DNA from: Methylobacterium radiotolerans JCM 2831
GTDB taxonomy: Bacteria > Pseudomonadota > Alphaproteobacteria > Rhizobiales > Beijerinckiaceae
Direction of reading: 5' to 3'
Assembly (NCBI RefSeq): GCF_000019725.1
Contig: NC_010505.1
Location: 1,910,001-1,974,000, forward strand
DNA length: 64,000 nt
How positions within the stretch are numbered: position 1 is the first letter of the stretch; each line of letters begins with the position of its first letter. The position numbers and the translations under genes are program-made. Under the pieces are notes generated by a model. It had not been told where the DNA came from. It saw nothing but the letters and a program-made list of their open reading frames with translations, and searched no databases. Shown piece after piece: positions 1 through 10,289 of this stretch.

Positions 1-279
1 CACCCGGAAGCGCTCGGCCACCATCAGCGGCGCGTGGTTCGGCAGCATGATCCCGCCCGAGCCGACCCGGAGGTTGCGGGTCGCGGCGGCGATCTGGCCG
101 ATCATGATCTCGGGGGCCGGGCTCGCCACGTTGGGCAGCGCGTGGTGCTCGGCGAGCCAGTAGCGCCGGTAGCCGAGGCCGTCGACGTGGCGGGCGAGCG
201 CCAGGGTGTCGTGCAGCGCCCGCGCCGGGGTGGACTCGGCGCTGACGAAGGAGAGGTCGAGGACGGAGAGCGGGGTCAT
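1..279 (-). CDS. LLM-class flavin-dependent oxidoreductase (luciferase-like), partial
   Basis: Only the first 93 residues are in the window; the gene continues beyond base 1. The N-terminus reads MTPLSVLDLSF and is followed by the RYWLAEHHALPN segment and a GSGGIMLPNHAPLMVAERF segment. These are characteristic of the bacterial luciferase-like (beta/alpha)8 flavin monooxygenases, especially the MsnO8-type subgroup. Family members use FMNH2 and O2 on varied substrates, so the substrate cannot be told from this fragment. The start is the ATG read on the minus strand at 279. It is divergent from the aminotransferase gene at 480, leaving a 200-base shared upstream region. Confidence is high for the family, none for the specific reaction. 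Confidence 0.85.
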   Translation of the reverse strand, partial: MTPLSVLDLSFVSAESTPARALHDTLALARHVDGLGYRRYWLAEHHALPNVASPAPEIMIGQIAAATRNLRVGSGGIMLPNHAPLMVAERFRV

Positions 280-461
280 GGGCAGGATCTGGTAACGATG
301 ATCCGGCAAAGCGAGGGCGGCCGCGCAGGAGAGCCCTGCGCCGCGCGCCGGGCGCGAGCGTCGGCTGCGTGCTGCGCACCGCCTTGCCGGCTCAGCGTCC
401 CCGGCCTAGGGTCCGCCGCGCCGCAATATGGGCGGCGCCCGGGCATCCCTCGCCCACTTGA

Positions 462-1682
<1,221 letters not shown>

Positions 1683-1762
1683 GAGCAGGAGCCCTGCTGT
1701 CCGGTCATCCCGCGGAGCGTTTCACGCCTGCGGGATCGAGCGTGCGGAACCAGATCGCTGTA

Positions 1763-2089
1763 TCAGTCGGCAAGGCCGAGCACGATGGCGAGCATCCGGC
1801 TCAGGGCTGCGAGGGTGTCGCGTTCAAGTCGGCCGATGAGGGCACCGCATTTCGCCCGTGGCAGCGCGATAACTTTGTCAACCATGATCTGCGAAGTGCT
1901 TCGCAAGCCGTTGGCGGGGCTCGGCTCGACGGTCAGCCGGAAGAGCGGTGCGTCGCGGAGCGTGCTCGTGATGAGGCAGACAAGGATGCTATCGGTCCCT
2001 GTGAGCCAGTCGGATTGCACGACGACGGCAGGACGCGGCTTGCCGTAAGCCCCTGGCGGGGAGACGGTGACGATGTCACCGCGCGTCAC
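1763..2089 (-). CDS. MazF/PemK-family toxin (type II toxin-antitoxin)
   Basis: The 108-residue protein begins MTRGDIVTVSPPGAYGKPRPAVVVQSD, the typical MazF/PemK start in which the RGDI and KPRPAVVVQ strands build the SH3-like barrel. Family toxins are sequence-specific endoribonucleases that cut mRNA or rRNA. The start ATG overlaps the stop of the antitoxin gene upstream by 4 bases (ATGA), so the two are translationally coupled. Length is normal for the family (about 110 residues). The cleavage sequence cannot be predicted. The pair sits between two unrelated metabolic genes on the opposite strand, which suggests an inserted module. Confidence 0.88.
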   Translation of the reverse strand: MTRGDIVTVSPPGAYGKPRPAVVVQSDWLTGTDSILVCLITSTLRDAPLFRLTVEPSPANGLRSTSQIMVDKVIALPRAKCGALIGRLERDTLAALSRMLAIVLGLAD

Positions 2090-2307
2090 GGTTCGGGCCA
2101 GTCGAACGCTGATGCGATGAAGTCGAGAGCTTCGGCTTCCTCGGGGGCCCCCCTCAGAATTGCGGCTTGCCGGGCGGCCTCCTCGATGAAGTCCGGCCTC
2201 GCCGGATCAGGCACCCAGAGGCGTATGAGCTTCATGCCGTCGCGTTGCGGCACGCGGCGATAGCGCAAGTTCTTCGGCGAGCCTTCCCTCGGCTTGGTCT
2301 GAGTCAT
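2086..2307 (-). CDS. Antitoxin of the MazE/DUF3018 family
   Basis: This 73-residue protein carries the RYRRVPQRDGMKLIRLWVPDPARPDF segment typical of the DUF3018 antitoxin group that accompanies MazF/PemK toxins in alphaproteobacteria. The N-terminal half should form the DNA-binding part. The acidic, aromatic C-terminus (EALDFIASAFDWPEP) fits the toxin-neutralising tail. It precedes the toxin gene and overlaps it by 4 bases, the usual antitoxin-first order. Antitoxins of this kind normally autorepress the operon together with the toxin; the operator would lie in the short region between 2308 and 2395. Identification rests on motif memory plus the partner gene. Confidence 0.82.
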   Translation of the reverse strand: MTQTKPREGSPKNLRYRRVPQRDGMKLIRLWVPDPARPDFIEEAARQAAILRGAPEEAEALDFIASAFDWPEP

Positions 2308-2395
2308 GGGCGGGGGATCCGATCGTTTGGCATCCTAGGCTCTGCCGGCCCTGCTGACTACTATGGTGGGATCACGTGCCCTGGAGAGTCTCGCC

Positions 2396-3238
2396 ATGCC
2401 CACCGTCGCGGTGATCGCCCCGGGCGCCATGGGCAGCGCCGTCGGGGCCCGGCTCGCCGGGCACGGCGCCCGCGTGCTGACCTCTCTGGACGGGCGCGGG
2501 GCGGCGAGCCGCGCCCGGGCCGCGGCCGCCGGCATGGCGCATGCCGGGGACGGCGAGCTCGCCGCCGCCGACCTCCTGCTCGCGATCGTGCCGCCCGCCG
2601 ACGCGGAGGCGCTCGCCCGCCGGCTCGCGCCCGCCCTGGCGGCGGCCCCGCGCAAGCCGGTCTACATCGACGCCAACGCCGTCAGCCCGGAGACGGTCGG
2701 GCGCATCGCCGGGATCGTCGCGGCCACCGGCACGCCGTTCCTCGACGGGGCGATCCTGGGCCTGCCGCCGCAGCCCGGCAGCCGGGGGCCGCGCGTCTAC
2801 GTCTCGGGCGCGGATACGGCTCCCGCGCTGGTCCTGCGCGACCTCGGCCTCGACCTGCGCGTCTGCCCCGGCGCGGTCGGCGCCGCCTCCGGCCTCAAGA
2901 TGAGCTATGCCGGCCTCAACAAGGGCCTGACGGCGCTCGCCGCGCTCGTGATCGGCGCCGCCGGTCGCGCCGGCGCCGGCGAGGCGCTGCTGGCCGAACT
3001 CGCCGAGAACGAGCCGGCGCTGCTGGCCCGGTTCGCCAGGGGCCTGCCCGACATGGCGCCGAAGGCCCACCGCTGGGCGCCCGAGATGGAGGAGATCGCC
3101 GGGTTCCTCGGTCCCGACGCGGTCGGGCGGCAGGTCTTCGCCGGCTACGCCGCGCTCTACCGCCGCCTCGCCGCGGAGGACGGCGCGGCCGAGATCGCCG
3201 CGCTGATGCGCTTCGCCGCGGCCGCGGCGGAGCGCTGA
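2396..3238 (+). CDS. NAD(P)-dependent oxidoreductase, 6-phosphogluconate dehydrogenase-like NAD-binding fold with DUF1932 C-terminus
   Basis: The protein (280 residues) opens MPTVAVIAPGAMGSAVGARLAGHG, a Rossmann GxGxMG-type dinucleotide-binding loop. This is followed by a beta-hydroxyacid-dehydrogenase-like segment (VYIDANAVSPETVGRIAG and FLDGAILGLPPQ). The C-terminal helical half, with GAASGLKMSYAGLNKGLTAL, matches the DUF1932 domain that follows this Rossmann fold in many alphaproteobacteria. The ATG at 2396 is chosen because GGAGAG lies about 10 bases upstream and because the Rossmann fold starts immediately; an upstream ATG at 2363 would add 11 unexplained residues. The substrate is unknown. 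A terminator-like hairpin follows the stop codon. Confidence 0.8.
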   Translation: MPTVAVIAPGAMGSAVGARLAGHGARVLTSLDGRGAASRARAAAAGMAHAGDGELAAADLLLAIVPPADAEALARRLAPALAAAPRKPVYIDANAVSPETVGRIAGIVAATGTPFLDGAILGLPPQPGSRGPRVYVSGADTAPALVLRDLGLDLRVCPGAVGAASGLKMSYAGLNKGLTALAALVIGAAGRAGAGEALLAELAENEPALLARFARGLPDMAPKAHRWAPEMEEIAGFLGPDAVGRQVFAGYAALYRRLAAEDGAAEIAALMRFAAAAAER

Positions 3239-3243
3239 TCGCC

Positions 3244-3274
3244 GCGGGGCCGCCGAAACGGCCCCGCCTCTGTT
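3244..3274 (+). terminator. Probable intrinsic terminator after the oxidoreductase gene
   Basis: A perfect 9-bp stem, GCGGGGCCG (3244-3252) with CGGCCCCGC (3259-3267), encloses a CCGAAA loop. It is followed by the pyrimidine-rich CTCTGTT, only 5 bases after the stop codon at 3238. The T-tract is weak, so efficiency is uncertain. Confidence 0.6.
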
Positions 3275-3665
3275 GCCGGCTCGGCTGTCACCCTCTACAC
3301 GGGCTGTCCCCAGCGGCCGATGCGCCTGAAGGTTTCGCGAGCCCGCTCGGGCCTGCATGGCGGCGGGGTCGGCAGTGACGGGGCGGTCCGGACCAGTTCT
3401 CTGGACCGTTCCTGTGAGGCTCAGTGGGCCGAGTCGCTGCAGGAGTGTCGGGAGCGCGGGGAACAGGAACCGCGGGTCCGGCGCATGGCCCACATGATTT
3501 CCCGCCCGATCCCGCCCGCCGGACTTGTCGCGGGCGCGGGGCCCTGCCCCGTTCCGGGACAGGGGCGGCCGGGGCCGTTGCGGCTTCGTTCACGCTCCCG
3601 CGCGATGATGCGTCCGGGCCGGGGATCCGGTTCCGCGTAACCGCGTTCTCTCGGGCCTGACGACC
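3275..3665. other. Non-coding stretch, nothing recognised
   Basis: Apart from the terminator just before it, this stretch shows no convincing gene on either strand. Open frames here have no recognisable protein content and simply reflect high G+C. A short inverted repeat, CGGTCC paired with GGACCG, occurs around 3384-3410. The last part presumably holds the promoter of the small membrane-anchored protein at 3666. Confidence 0.4.
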
Positions 3666-4046
3666 ATGCGAGCCCTGCTCACCAGCGGCATCAAGGCGAT
3701 CCTCGGCATCGCCGCGCTCTCCACCGCCGCGCACTGGACCCTGCGGGTGCAGCGCGAGTCCGCCGCCCCCGCGGTCGCGACGGCGAGCCTCGCCGAGCCG
3801 ACCGCGACCGGCTCCATCGAGCCGCGCCGGGTCGAGCGGGCCGCCGCGCTGGCGCCCGCGCCGGTCGCTGCGGCGGCGCCGGTTCCCGCTGCGCCCGCGC
3901 GCGCCGCCGCGGGGCTCGACCAGTCGCACCTCGCCGCCCTGATCGCCGGCGCGACGCCGCCCAAGCCGAAGCTCGCCAAGGCCGCGACCAAGACGGCCTC
4001 CGCCGAGAGGGCGCCCGTCGCCGAGAAGGTCGCGGCGAAGCGCTGA
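3666..4046 (+). CDS. Small Ala/Pro-rich protein with N-terminal signal anchor, unknown function
   Basis: The gene encodes 126 residues. A hydrophobic segment at about residues 8-22 (IKAILGIAALSTAAHW) could be a signal peptide or membrane anchor. The rest is low-complexity Ala/Pro/Lys-rich sequence, with APAPVAAAAPVPAAPARAAA in the middle and a Lys/Ala-rich tail. No catalytic motif is visible. Such proteins are common, poorly conserved periplasmic or envelope proteins in Methylobacterium-like genomes. The ATG at 3666 is the first plausible start. Function is not assigned. Confidence 0.55.
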   Translation: MRALLTSGIKAILGIAALSTAAHWTLRVQRESAAPAVATASLAEPTATGSIEPRRVERAAALAPAPVAAAAPVPAAPARAAAGLDQSHLAALIAGATPPKPKLAKAATKTASAERAPVAEKVAAKR

Positions 4047-4160
4047 GCCCCCGCCGGCGCGGGCGACCGTGCCGGCTGCATGGTTCCCCTGCGCGCCGAC
4101 GGATACCGGCGCGGCGCCGGGCGTGGCAGGGATTTCGGCCTCTACCGAGATTGGTCAGGC

Positions 4161-5114
4161 ATGAGCACGCAGGTCGCGACCTCCGTCCCCGACGACAGCG
4201 CCGCGACGCGCGCCGATCCGGAGGCCGAGCTCGCCGGCCGCCGGCGGATCGTCGGCATCGCCCTGATGTGCGGGGCCGTCGCCTTCTTCGCGAGCCTCGA
4301 CGCCTGCGGCAAGACCCTGGCGCGGGCCGGCGTCGACCCCCTGGTCACCACCTTCATGCGCTACGCGGCCAGCGTCGCCATGATCTCGCTGTTCATCAAC
4401 CCGGTGCGCACGCCGGGCGTGGTCAAGAGCCGGCGCCTGCCGCTGCAGATCGCGCGCTCCCTGCTGCTCTTCGCCTCCACGGCCCTCAACTTCCTGGCCC
4501 TGCGCTACCTGCAGCTCGCCGAGACGATCTCGATCCAGTTCGCCGCGCCGCTCACCGTGGCGCTGCTCGCCGGGCCGCTGCTCGGCGAGTGGTCGTCGCG
4601 GGCGCGGCTCACGGCGATCGGCGTCGGCTTCCTGGGCGTGCTGGTGATCGTGCGGCCGGGCGTCGGCGGGATGCATCCGGCCGCGCTGCTCTGCGTCGCC
4701 AACGTCGTGGTCTACGCCTTCTACGCGATCATCACGCGCAAGCTCGCGGCCTACGACTCGACCGCCACGACCATGTTCTACACGGGGCTCGCGGGGCTCG
4801 CGCTGATGGCCCCGCTCCTGCCCTGGATCTGGACGAGCCCGGCGAGCCTCACCCACTGGGCGCTGCTGTTCGGGGTGGCGCTGTTCGGGACGCTGGGCCA
4901 CTGGCTGCTGGTGATGGCCCATGCCCGGGCCCCGGCCAACGTGCTGGCGCCGTTCATCTACACGCAGCTGCTGTGGTCGGTGACGCTGGGCTTCCTGCTG
5001 TTCGGCGACGTCCCGAGCCGCTGGACCGTGGCGGGCGCCATGATCGTCGTCGGATCGGGCCTGTACCTCCTGGCGCAGGAGACGATCCGCCGGGAGGCGC
5101 GGCCGGCCGCCTGA
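4161..5114 (+). CDS. EamA-family (drug/metabolite transporter superfamily) permease
   Basis: The 317-residue protein has ten predicted hydrophobic segments arranged as two EamA repeats. The first starts at about residue 32 ([22 protein letters not shown]). It contains the [19 protein letters not shown] segment typical of EamA repeat ends. The second repeat ends with [15 protein letters not shown]. EamA proteins are inner-membrane exporters or importers of small metabolites; the substrate is unknown. The ATG at 4161 is preferred over an upstream in-frame start at 4080, because the family-like sequence starts soon after it and the upstream part is low-complexity. A GC-rich hairpin (arms 5100-5106 and 5120-5126) spans the stop codon and may end transcription against the convergent gene at 5134. 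Confidence 0.88.
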   Translation: MSTQVATSVPDDSAATRADPEAELAGRRRIVGIALMCGAVAFFASLDACGKTLARAGVDPLVTTFMRYAASVAMISLFINPVRTPGVVKSRRLPLQIARSLLLFASTALNFLALRYLQLAETISIQFAAPLTVALLAGPLLGEWSSRARLTAIGVGFLGVLVIVRPGVGGMHPAALLCVANVVVYAFYAIITRKLAAYDSTATTMFYTGLAGLALMAPLLPWIWTSPASLTHWALLFGVALFGTLGHWLLVMAHARAPANVLAPFIYTQLLWSVTLGFLLFGDVPSRWTVAGAMIVVGSGLYLLAQETIRREARPAA

Positions 5115-5133
5115 GGCGACCGGCCGGAACCTG

Positions 5134-5403
5134 TCAGCGGCCGAGGCGCTCCTGGCGCTCCATCCGCTCCTCGCGGCGGTTCTCGCGCGCCCGGCGGGCC
5201 GGGTCCGGATCGGTGCCGAGCACGCCGCCGACGGTGCCGGTCGCCGCGCCGACCGCGCCGCCGACGACGCCGCCCACCGGACCGGCCGCGGCCGTGCCGT
5301 CCTCGACGCCGCGCTGGGCGCCGCGCGCCGTGCCCTGGGCCTCCGCGGCGCCCGCGTAGGCCAGCGGCGCCAGGGCGAGGGTCGCGATCAGAAGCTTCTT
5401 CAT
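5134..5403 (-). CDS. Small exported glycine-rich protein, unknown function
   Basis: The gene encodes 89 residues. It has a clear signal peptide ([23 protein letters not shown], likely cleaved after AEA), a Gly/Ala/Val-rich middle ([17 protein letters not shown]) and a charged Arg/Glu-rich C-terminus. The glycine-zipper-like middle could insert in or lie against a membrane. No enzyme motif is present. It converges on the EamA gene with only 19 bases between stops. Confidence 0.6.
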   Translation of the reverse strand: MKKLLIATLALAPLAYAGAAEAQGTARGAQRGVEDGTAAAGPVGGVVGGAVGAATGTVGGVLGTDPDPARRARENRREERMERQERLGR

Positions 5404-5739
5404 GGGGCTACTCCCGGATATCGGTCTGGGTCGGCTCCGCGCCGCCGCGGCGGGCGGAGGGTGTGTCGGTCAACGGTTCAGACGCCGATTGGTCCCATCC
5501 GCGGTCACGGGCGCGTGATCCGCGCTGCCGCTGGCCTCGGGCCGGGGCGGCTGGTAGAGAACGCCCCATGCACGCTTCGCGCGCCCTGCGCGGCCCCGGC
5601 CGCCCGATCCGAATTACCGGCCCGGCCTCCGCCTGAGGGCCCGCTCCAGCGTGGCCGCGCGGAGGTCCGGGATCCTCCTGCCGCCCGACCCGATTCCGCC
5701 GGCCCGACGCTGCCGGCCCGACCGCCGATGCGAGATCCG
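5404..5739. other. Intergenic region upstream of ileS
   Basis: This separates the divergent small exported protein and ileS and should contain both promoters. The frame of ileS stays open upstream of 5740 through most of this region. However, the upstream part reads as Pro/Arg-rich sequence with no resemblance to isoleucyl-tRNA synthetases, so I treat it as non-coding. No T-box or other riboswitch is seen. Confidence 0.45.
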
Positions 5740-8706
5740 ATGACCGCCCCCGAGACCGCGCCCGCCCGCGACTATTCCAAGACCCTGTTCCTGCCGCAGA
5801 CCGAGTTCCCGATGCGCGCCGGCCTGCCGGTGCGCGAGCCGCTCTTCATCGAGCGCTGGAAGCGGATGGACCTGTACGGGAAGCTGCGCGCCGCCGGCCG
5901 CGACCGGCCGAAATTCGTGCTCCACGACGGCCCGCCCTACGCCAACGGCAACATCCATATCGGCACGGCGCTCAACAAGATCCTCAAGGACGTGGTGGTC
6001 CGCTCGCAGACCGCCCTCGGCTTCGACGCCAACTACGTCCCCGGCTGGGACTGCCACGGCCTGCCGATCGAGTGGAAGATCGAGGAGCAGTACCGCGCCA
6101 AGGGCCGCAACAAGGACGACGTGCCGGTGATCGAGTTCCGGCAGGAATGCCGGACCTTCGCGGCCCAGTGGCTCGACGTGCAGCGCGAGGAGTTCAAGCG
6201 CCTCGGCGTCACCGGCGACTGGGACCATCCCTACGCCACCATGGCGTTCCCCGCCGAGGCCGTGATCGCCGACGAGCTGATGAAGTTCTCGATGAGCGGC
6301 CAGCTCTACCGCGGCTCCAAGCCCGTGATGTGGTCGGTGGTCGAGAAGACCGCGCTCGCCGAGGCGGAGGTCGAGTACGAGGAGCACGTCAGCGACACGG
6401 TGTTCGTGGCCTTCCCGATCCGGTCCGGCGCCGAGGGCGACCTCGCGGCGGCCCGGGTGGTGATCTGGACGACCACGCCCTGGACGATCCCCGGCAACCG
6501 CGCGGTCGCCTACTCCAAAAAAATCGCCTACGGCCTGTACCGGGTCACGGAGGCGCCGGCCGACAACTGGGCGACCCCCGGCCAGACCTACGTGCTCGCC
6601 GACAGCCTGGCCGCGACCGTGTTCAAGGCCGCCCGGGTCGAGGCGTTCGCGCGCGTGGCCGACGTGAGCCCGTCGACGCTCGCGGGCCTGACCCTGGACC
6701 ACCCGCTGGCGAAGCTCGGCTACGGTTTCGCCGTGCCGATGCTCGACGGCGACCACGTCACCGACGAGTCCGGCACGGGCTTCGTCCACACGGCGCCGAG
6801 CCACGGCCGCGAGGATTTCGAGCTCTGGATGGCCAGCGGCCGGCTGCTGCGCGAGCGCGGCATCGACGCGACCATTCCGTACACGGTCGACGCCGACAGC
6901 GTCCTCACCGAGGCCGCCCCGGGCTTCACCGGCACACGCGTGCTCACCGCCAAGGGCGAGAAGGGCGACGCCAACAAGGCGGTCATCGCCGCGCTGACCG
7001 AGGCCGGGGCGCTGATCGCCCGCGGGGTGCTGCGCCACCAGTACCCGCATTCCTGGCGGTCCAAGAAGCCGGTGATCTTCCGCAACACGCCGCAATGGTT
7101 CATCGCCATGGACCGGCCGGTGGATTCGCTCGGCAACCGGACGCTCCGCGAGGTCGCGCTCCAGGGCATCGACGACACCCAGTGGGTGCCGACCCAGGGC
7201 AAGAACCGCATCACCGGCATGGTCGCCAACCGGCCGGACTGGGTGGTCTCGCGCCAGCGCGCCTGGGGCGTGCCGATCACCGTCTTCGTCCACCGCGAGA
7301 CCGCCGAGATCCTGAGGGACGCGCGCGTCAACGCCCGCATCCGCGACGCCTTCGCGGCCGAGGGCGCCGACGCGTGGTTCCGCGACGACGCCGCGCAGCG
7401 CTTCCTGGCGCCCGACCACGACCCGGCCGCCTACGAGAAGGTCACCGACGTCCTCGACGTCTGGTTCGATTCCGGCTCGACCCACGCCTTCGTGCTCGAC
7501 GATCCGGAGGCCTTCCCGGGGCTGGCCGGGGTGAAGCGCGTCCGCGACGGCGGCCGGGACCGGGTCATGTACCTGGAGGGCTCCGACCAGCACCGCGGCT
7601 GGTTCCAGTCCTCGCTGCTCGAATCCGCCGGCACCCGCGGCCGGGCGCCCTACGACATCGTCCTGACCCACGGCTTCGTGCTCGACGGCAAGGGCCTGAA
7701 GATGTCGAAGTCGAAGGGCAACGTCGTCGCGCCGCAGAGCGTCATCAAGGATTCCGGCGCCGACATCCTGCGCCTCTGGGTCGCGGCCTCCGACTACACC
7801 GACGACCTGCGCATCGGACCGGAGATCATCAAGACCTTCGCGGAGACCTACCGGAAGCTGCGCAACTCCCTGCGCTGGATGCTGGGCTCGCTGGCCCACC
7901 GGGTCCCGGGCGACGACGTGGCCTACGCCGACATGCCCGAGCTGGAGCGGCTGATCCTGCACCGGCTCGCCGAGCTCGACGGCGAGATCCGCGAGGCCTA
8001 CGCGGCCTTCGACACCAAGCGGGTGGTGGCGCTGCTCAACGGCTTCATGACCGGCGACCTGTCGTCCTTCTACTTCGACGTGCGCAAGGACGCCCTGTAC
8101 TGCGATCCGGTGTCCTCGGTCCGCCGCCGGGCGTCGCTGCAGGTGATCGACGAGGCCTTCCGGCGCGTGGCGATCTGGCTCGCCCCGGTGCTGGCCTTCA
8201 CGGCCGAGGAGGCGTGGCTCGACCGCTACCCGTCCGAGGACGGCTCGGTGCACCTCCAGACCCTGCCGGAGACCCCGGCGGACTGGCTCGACCCCGCCCT
8301 CGCGGAGCGCTGGCACAGGATCCGGCGGGTCCGGCGGGTGGTCACCGGCGCCCTGGAGATCGAGCGCGCGGCCAAGCGCATCGGCGCGAGCCTGGAGGCG
8401 GCGCCGACGGTCTACGTGGCGGACCCGGAGCTGCTCGCGGCGCTCGAGGGCTGCGACTTCGCCGATACCTGCATCACCTCCGCCATCACGGTGGTCGCGG
8501 GCGAGGGCCCGGCCGAGGCCTTCCGGCTCGACGAGGTGCGCGGCGTGGCGGTGGTGCCGAGCCCGGCCGAGGGGCGCAAATGCGCCCGGTCCTGGCGGGT
8601 CAGCCCGAGCGTGGGCAGCGATCCGGACTACCCGGAGGTGACGCCCCGCGACGCCCAGGCCCTGCGCGAGTGGGACGCGGCGCATCCGGAGGCGAGCGCG
8701 GCGTGA
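5740..8706 (+). CDS. ileS: Isoleucine-tRNA ligase
   Basis: This class I aminoacyl-tRNA synthetase of 988 residues charges tRNA-Ile in the cytosol. The HIGH-type signature is in [16 protein letters not shown] (His73 onward). The KMSKS loop is at residues 654-658 in [12 protein letters not shown]. The editing (CP1) domain carries [11 protein letters not shown] and the [12 protein letters not shown] segment. Length is normal for proteobacterial IleS of the type that lacks a C-terminal zinc-binding extension. ATG 5740 ([19 protein letters not shown]) is preferred; an in-frame ATG at 5728 would add four residues. It is followed by lspA, as in most alphaproteobacteria. Confidence 0.97.
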   Translation: MTAPETAPARDYSKTLFLPQTEFPMRAGLPVREPLFIERWKRMDLYGKLRAAGRDRPKFVLHDGPPYANGNIHIGTALNKILKDVVVRSQTALGFDANYVPGWDCHGLPIEWKIEEQYRAKGRNKDDVPVIEFRQECRTFAAQWLDVQREEFKRLGVTGDWDHPYATMAFPAEAVIADELMKFSMSGQLYRGSKPVMWSVVEKTALAEAEVEYEEHVSDTVFVAFPIRSGAEGDLAAARVVIWTTTPWTIPGNRAVAYSKKIAYGLYRVTEAPADNWATPGQTYVLADSLAATVFKAARVEAFARVADVSPSTLAGLTLDHPLAKLGYGFAVPMLDGDHVTDESGTGFVHTAPSHGREDFELWMASGRLLRERGIDATIPYTVDADSVLTEAAPGFTGTRVLTAKGEKGDANKAVIAALTEAGALIARGVLRHQYPHSWRSKKPVIFRNTPQWFIAMDRPVDSLGNRTLREVALQGIDDTQWVPTQGKNRITGMVANRPDWVVSRQRAWGVPITVFVHRETAEILRDARVNARIRDAFAAEGADAWFRDDAAQRFLAPDHDPAAYEKVTDVLDVWFDSGSTHAFVLDDPEAFPGLAGVKRVRDGGRDRVMYLEGSDQHRGWFQSSLLESAGTRGRAPYDIVLTHGFVLDGKGLKMSKSKGNVVAPQSVIKDSGADILRLWVAASDYTDDLRIGPEIIKTFAETYRKLRNSLRWMLGSLAHRVPGDDVAYADMPELERLILHRLAELDGEIREAYAAFDTKRVVALLNGFMTGDLSSFYFDVRKDALYCDPVSSVRRRASLQVIDEAFRRVAIWLAPVLAFTAEEAWLDRYPSEDGSVHLQTLPETPADWLDPALAERWHRIRRVRRVVTGALEIERAAKRIGASLEAAPTVYVADPELLAALEGCDFADTCITSAITVVAGEGPAEAFRLDEVRGVAVVPSPAEGRKCARSWRVSPSVGSDPDYPEVTPRDAQALREWDAAHPEASAA

Positions 8707-8738
8707 GGGCCTCCCACGTCGTCGGCGGCGCCGCCCCT

Positions 8739-8758
8739 GCTCCCCGCCCGCGGGGAGC
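8739..8758 (+). other. Strong hairpin between ileS and lspA
   Basis: A perfect 8-bp stem, GCTCCCCG with CGGGGAGC, is closed by the tetraloop CCCG and lies 33 bases before the lspA start. There is no T-tract, so it is not an obvious terminator. It could damp read-through from ileS or stabilise the transcript. Confidence 0.4.
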
Positions 8759-8791
8759 GGGGGGCGCCGGCCCGGGCCGGGCGCGCCGCCC

Positions 8792-9307
8792 GTGACGCCC
8801 TTCCGCGCCGGCCTCCTGGCCCTCGTCCTCACCCTGATCCTCGACCAGGCCACCAAGCTCGGGCTCTATTTCGGCACCGACCTCGTGCTGACGCAGCCCT
8901 GGCGGCTGGCGCCCTTCGCCGACTTCGTCGTGGTCTGGAACCGGGGCGTCTCCTACGGGCTGTTCCAGCAGGAGGGCGGTATCGGCCGCTGGCTCCTCGT
9001 GGCCCTGTCGCTCGCCGCCGCGATCGGCCTCGGGCTCTGGATGCGCCGGGCCACGTCGCGGCTCCTCGGCATCGCCCTCGGGCTGATCGTCGGCGGCGCG
9101 CTCGGCAACGCCATCGACCGGGCCGCCTACGGCGCCGTCTTCGACTTCGTCCACCTGCATGCCGGCGGCTGGTCCTGGTACGTGTTCAACGTCGCCGACG
9201 CGGCGATCGTGGCGGGCGTGATCGGCCTGATCCTCGACAGCCTGTCCCCGGACGGCCGCAAGGACCGGGCGTCGCCGGCGCGGGGCGACCCGGCGCCGCG
9301 CCTGTGA
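8792..9307 (+). CDS. lspA: Lipoprotein signal peptidase (signal peptidase II)
   Basis: This 171-residue inner-membrane aspartyl protease removes signal peptides from prolipoproteins after lipid modification. It has four hydrophobic segments, the first containing [10 protein letters not shown]. The family blocks are all present: [14 protein letters not shown], the [15 protein letters not shown] block and [12 protein letters not shown]. The predicted catalytic pair is Asp118 and Asp136. It starts with GTG at 8792, chosen because the first membrane segment begins right after it. It lies downstream of ileS in the usual order. Confidence 0.95.
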   Translation: MTPFRAGLLALVLTLILDQATKLGLYFGTDLVLTQPWRLAPFADFVVVWNRGVSYGLFQQEGGIGRWLLVALSLAAAIGLGLWMRRATSRLLGIALGLIVGGALGNAIDRAAYGAVFDFVHLHAGGWSWYVFNVADAAIVAGVIGLILDSLSPDGRKDRASPARGDPAPRL

Positions 9308-9467
9308 TCCCTGCAACACACAGGTACGGCTGCACCGCCCTCCTGGCGCGACGCGGTCAAGGCGCCATACGATCGCCGGAAACCGGCCTCAGGCCGGGAC
9401 CCGTCGGATCAGGCCGCGCCGCGGTCGTCCCAGAGCCGGACCCCCCGTCCGGAACCCGTGAGGCAGC

Positions 9468-10130
9468 ATGACCGGGCATCGCAGGCTTCGTCCCCTCCTC
9501 TCCGCCGCGGTGGCCCTGGCTCCGCTCTGCGTCGGCCCCGCGCACGCGCAGGAGCGCGGCGAGTTCATGCGCGACGCCCTGTCGGGCATCGGCCTCTTGG
9601 AGAAGCGCCAGGATCCGATCGACTATCACGAGCGGCCCCCGCTGGTGATGCCGCCCAAGATCGACGGCAAGGCCCTGCCCCAGCCGCGGGCGCGCTCCAC
9701 CAGCACCGCCTGGCCGAAGGATCCCGAGATCGTCGAGCGCGAGCGCGCCGCCGTGGAGCGGCGCAACCCCAAGGGCTCCCAGGCCCAGGGCCGCTACGAC
9801 GACAACAACGCGACGCTCTCGGTGGAGGAGATGCGCGGGGGCCGCCGCGCCGGCGCGGGCCTGACGACCACCGCCGAGCGCAAGCCCGGCGACAACAACC
9901 GCGACGACAGCCTGCTCAGCCCCTTCGAGCTGCTCAAGGGCAAGAGCGCCAACGCCGAGCCCTCCGACATCGAGCCGAGCCGCGACACGCTGACGGATCC
10001 GCCGACCGGATACCGGCAGTCGCCCAAGCAGCTGGCCCGGCCGCCGTCGAGCGACCCGATCAACAACGCCAGCCGCGAGCGCGAGGAGTCGGATCCCCGC
10101 GCGTATCTCCGTCAGCGCGCGCAGCAGTGA
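9468..10130 (+). CDS. Exported protein of unknown function between lspA and the M16 proteases (DUF3035-like)
   Basis: The gene encodes 220 residues. The signal peptide (LLSAAVALAPLCVGPAHAQ) is cleaved at about residue 28. The mature protein contains DPIDYHERPPLVMPPKIDGKALPQP, which resembles the PPLVVPPD-type motif of the DUF3035 lipoproteins found between lspA and the M16 protease genes in other alphaproteobacteria. The rest is polar and probably disordered. The position supports a role in the envelope with the two proteases downstream, but the function is unknown. The ATG at 9468 is directly followed by the signal peptide. Confidence 0.7.
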   Translation: MTGHRRLRPLLSAAVALAPLCVGPAHAQERGEFMRDALSGIGLLEKRQDPIDYHERPPLVMPPKIDGKALPQPRARSTSTAWPKDPEIVERERAAVERRNPKGSQAQGRYDDNNATLSVEEMRGGRRAGAGLTTTAERKPGDNNRDDSLLSPFELLKGKSANAEPSDIEPSRDTLTDPPTGYRQSPKQLARPPSSDPINNASREREESDPRAYLRQRAQQ

Positions 10131-10144
10131 CGGGGGCGCCGTGT

Positions 10145-10160
10145 CGCCGTTGCAACGGCG
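10145..10160. promoter_or_regulatory. Perfect 16-base palindrome upstream of the M16 protease pair
   Basis: CGCCGTTGCAACGGCG is a perfect palindrome located 14 bases after the exported-protein gene and 130 bases before the protease start. It could be an operator for a dimeric regulator; no regulator is identified. Confidence 0.3.
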
Positions 10161-10289
10161 CGGCGGCGTGGCAACATGAGACGATTGTCCCGGTGCGGTT
10201 CTTGCGCCCCGGTGACCAGGACGGCCCCGATCCGCGCGCGCATCCCGACGCGGGACGCTTCGATCCGGGGCCGGCAGAAGGAAAGCGGA

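Noticed and set aside
3288..3929. A 213-residue minus-strand frame opposite the small anchored protein
   Set aside because: Arg/Gly-rich sequence without domain, signal peptide or ribosome-binding site; it overlaps a better candidate on the other strand.
5614..8856. A very long open frame on the minus strand across ileS and lspA
   Set aside because: It has no recognisable family motifs and its composition is the shadow expected from G+C-rich third positions of ileS; similar antisense frames across other genes were dropped for the same reason.
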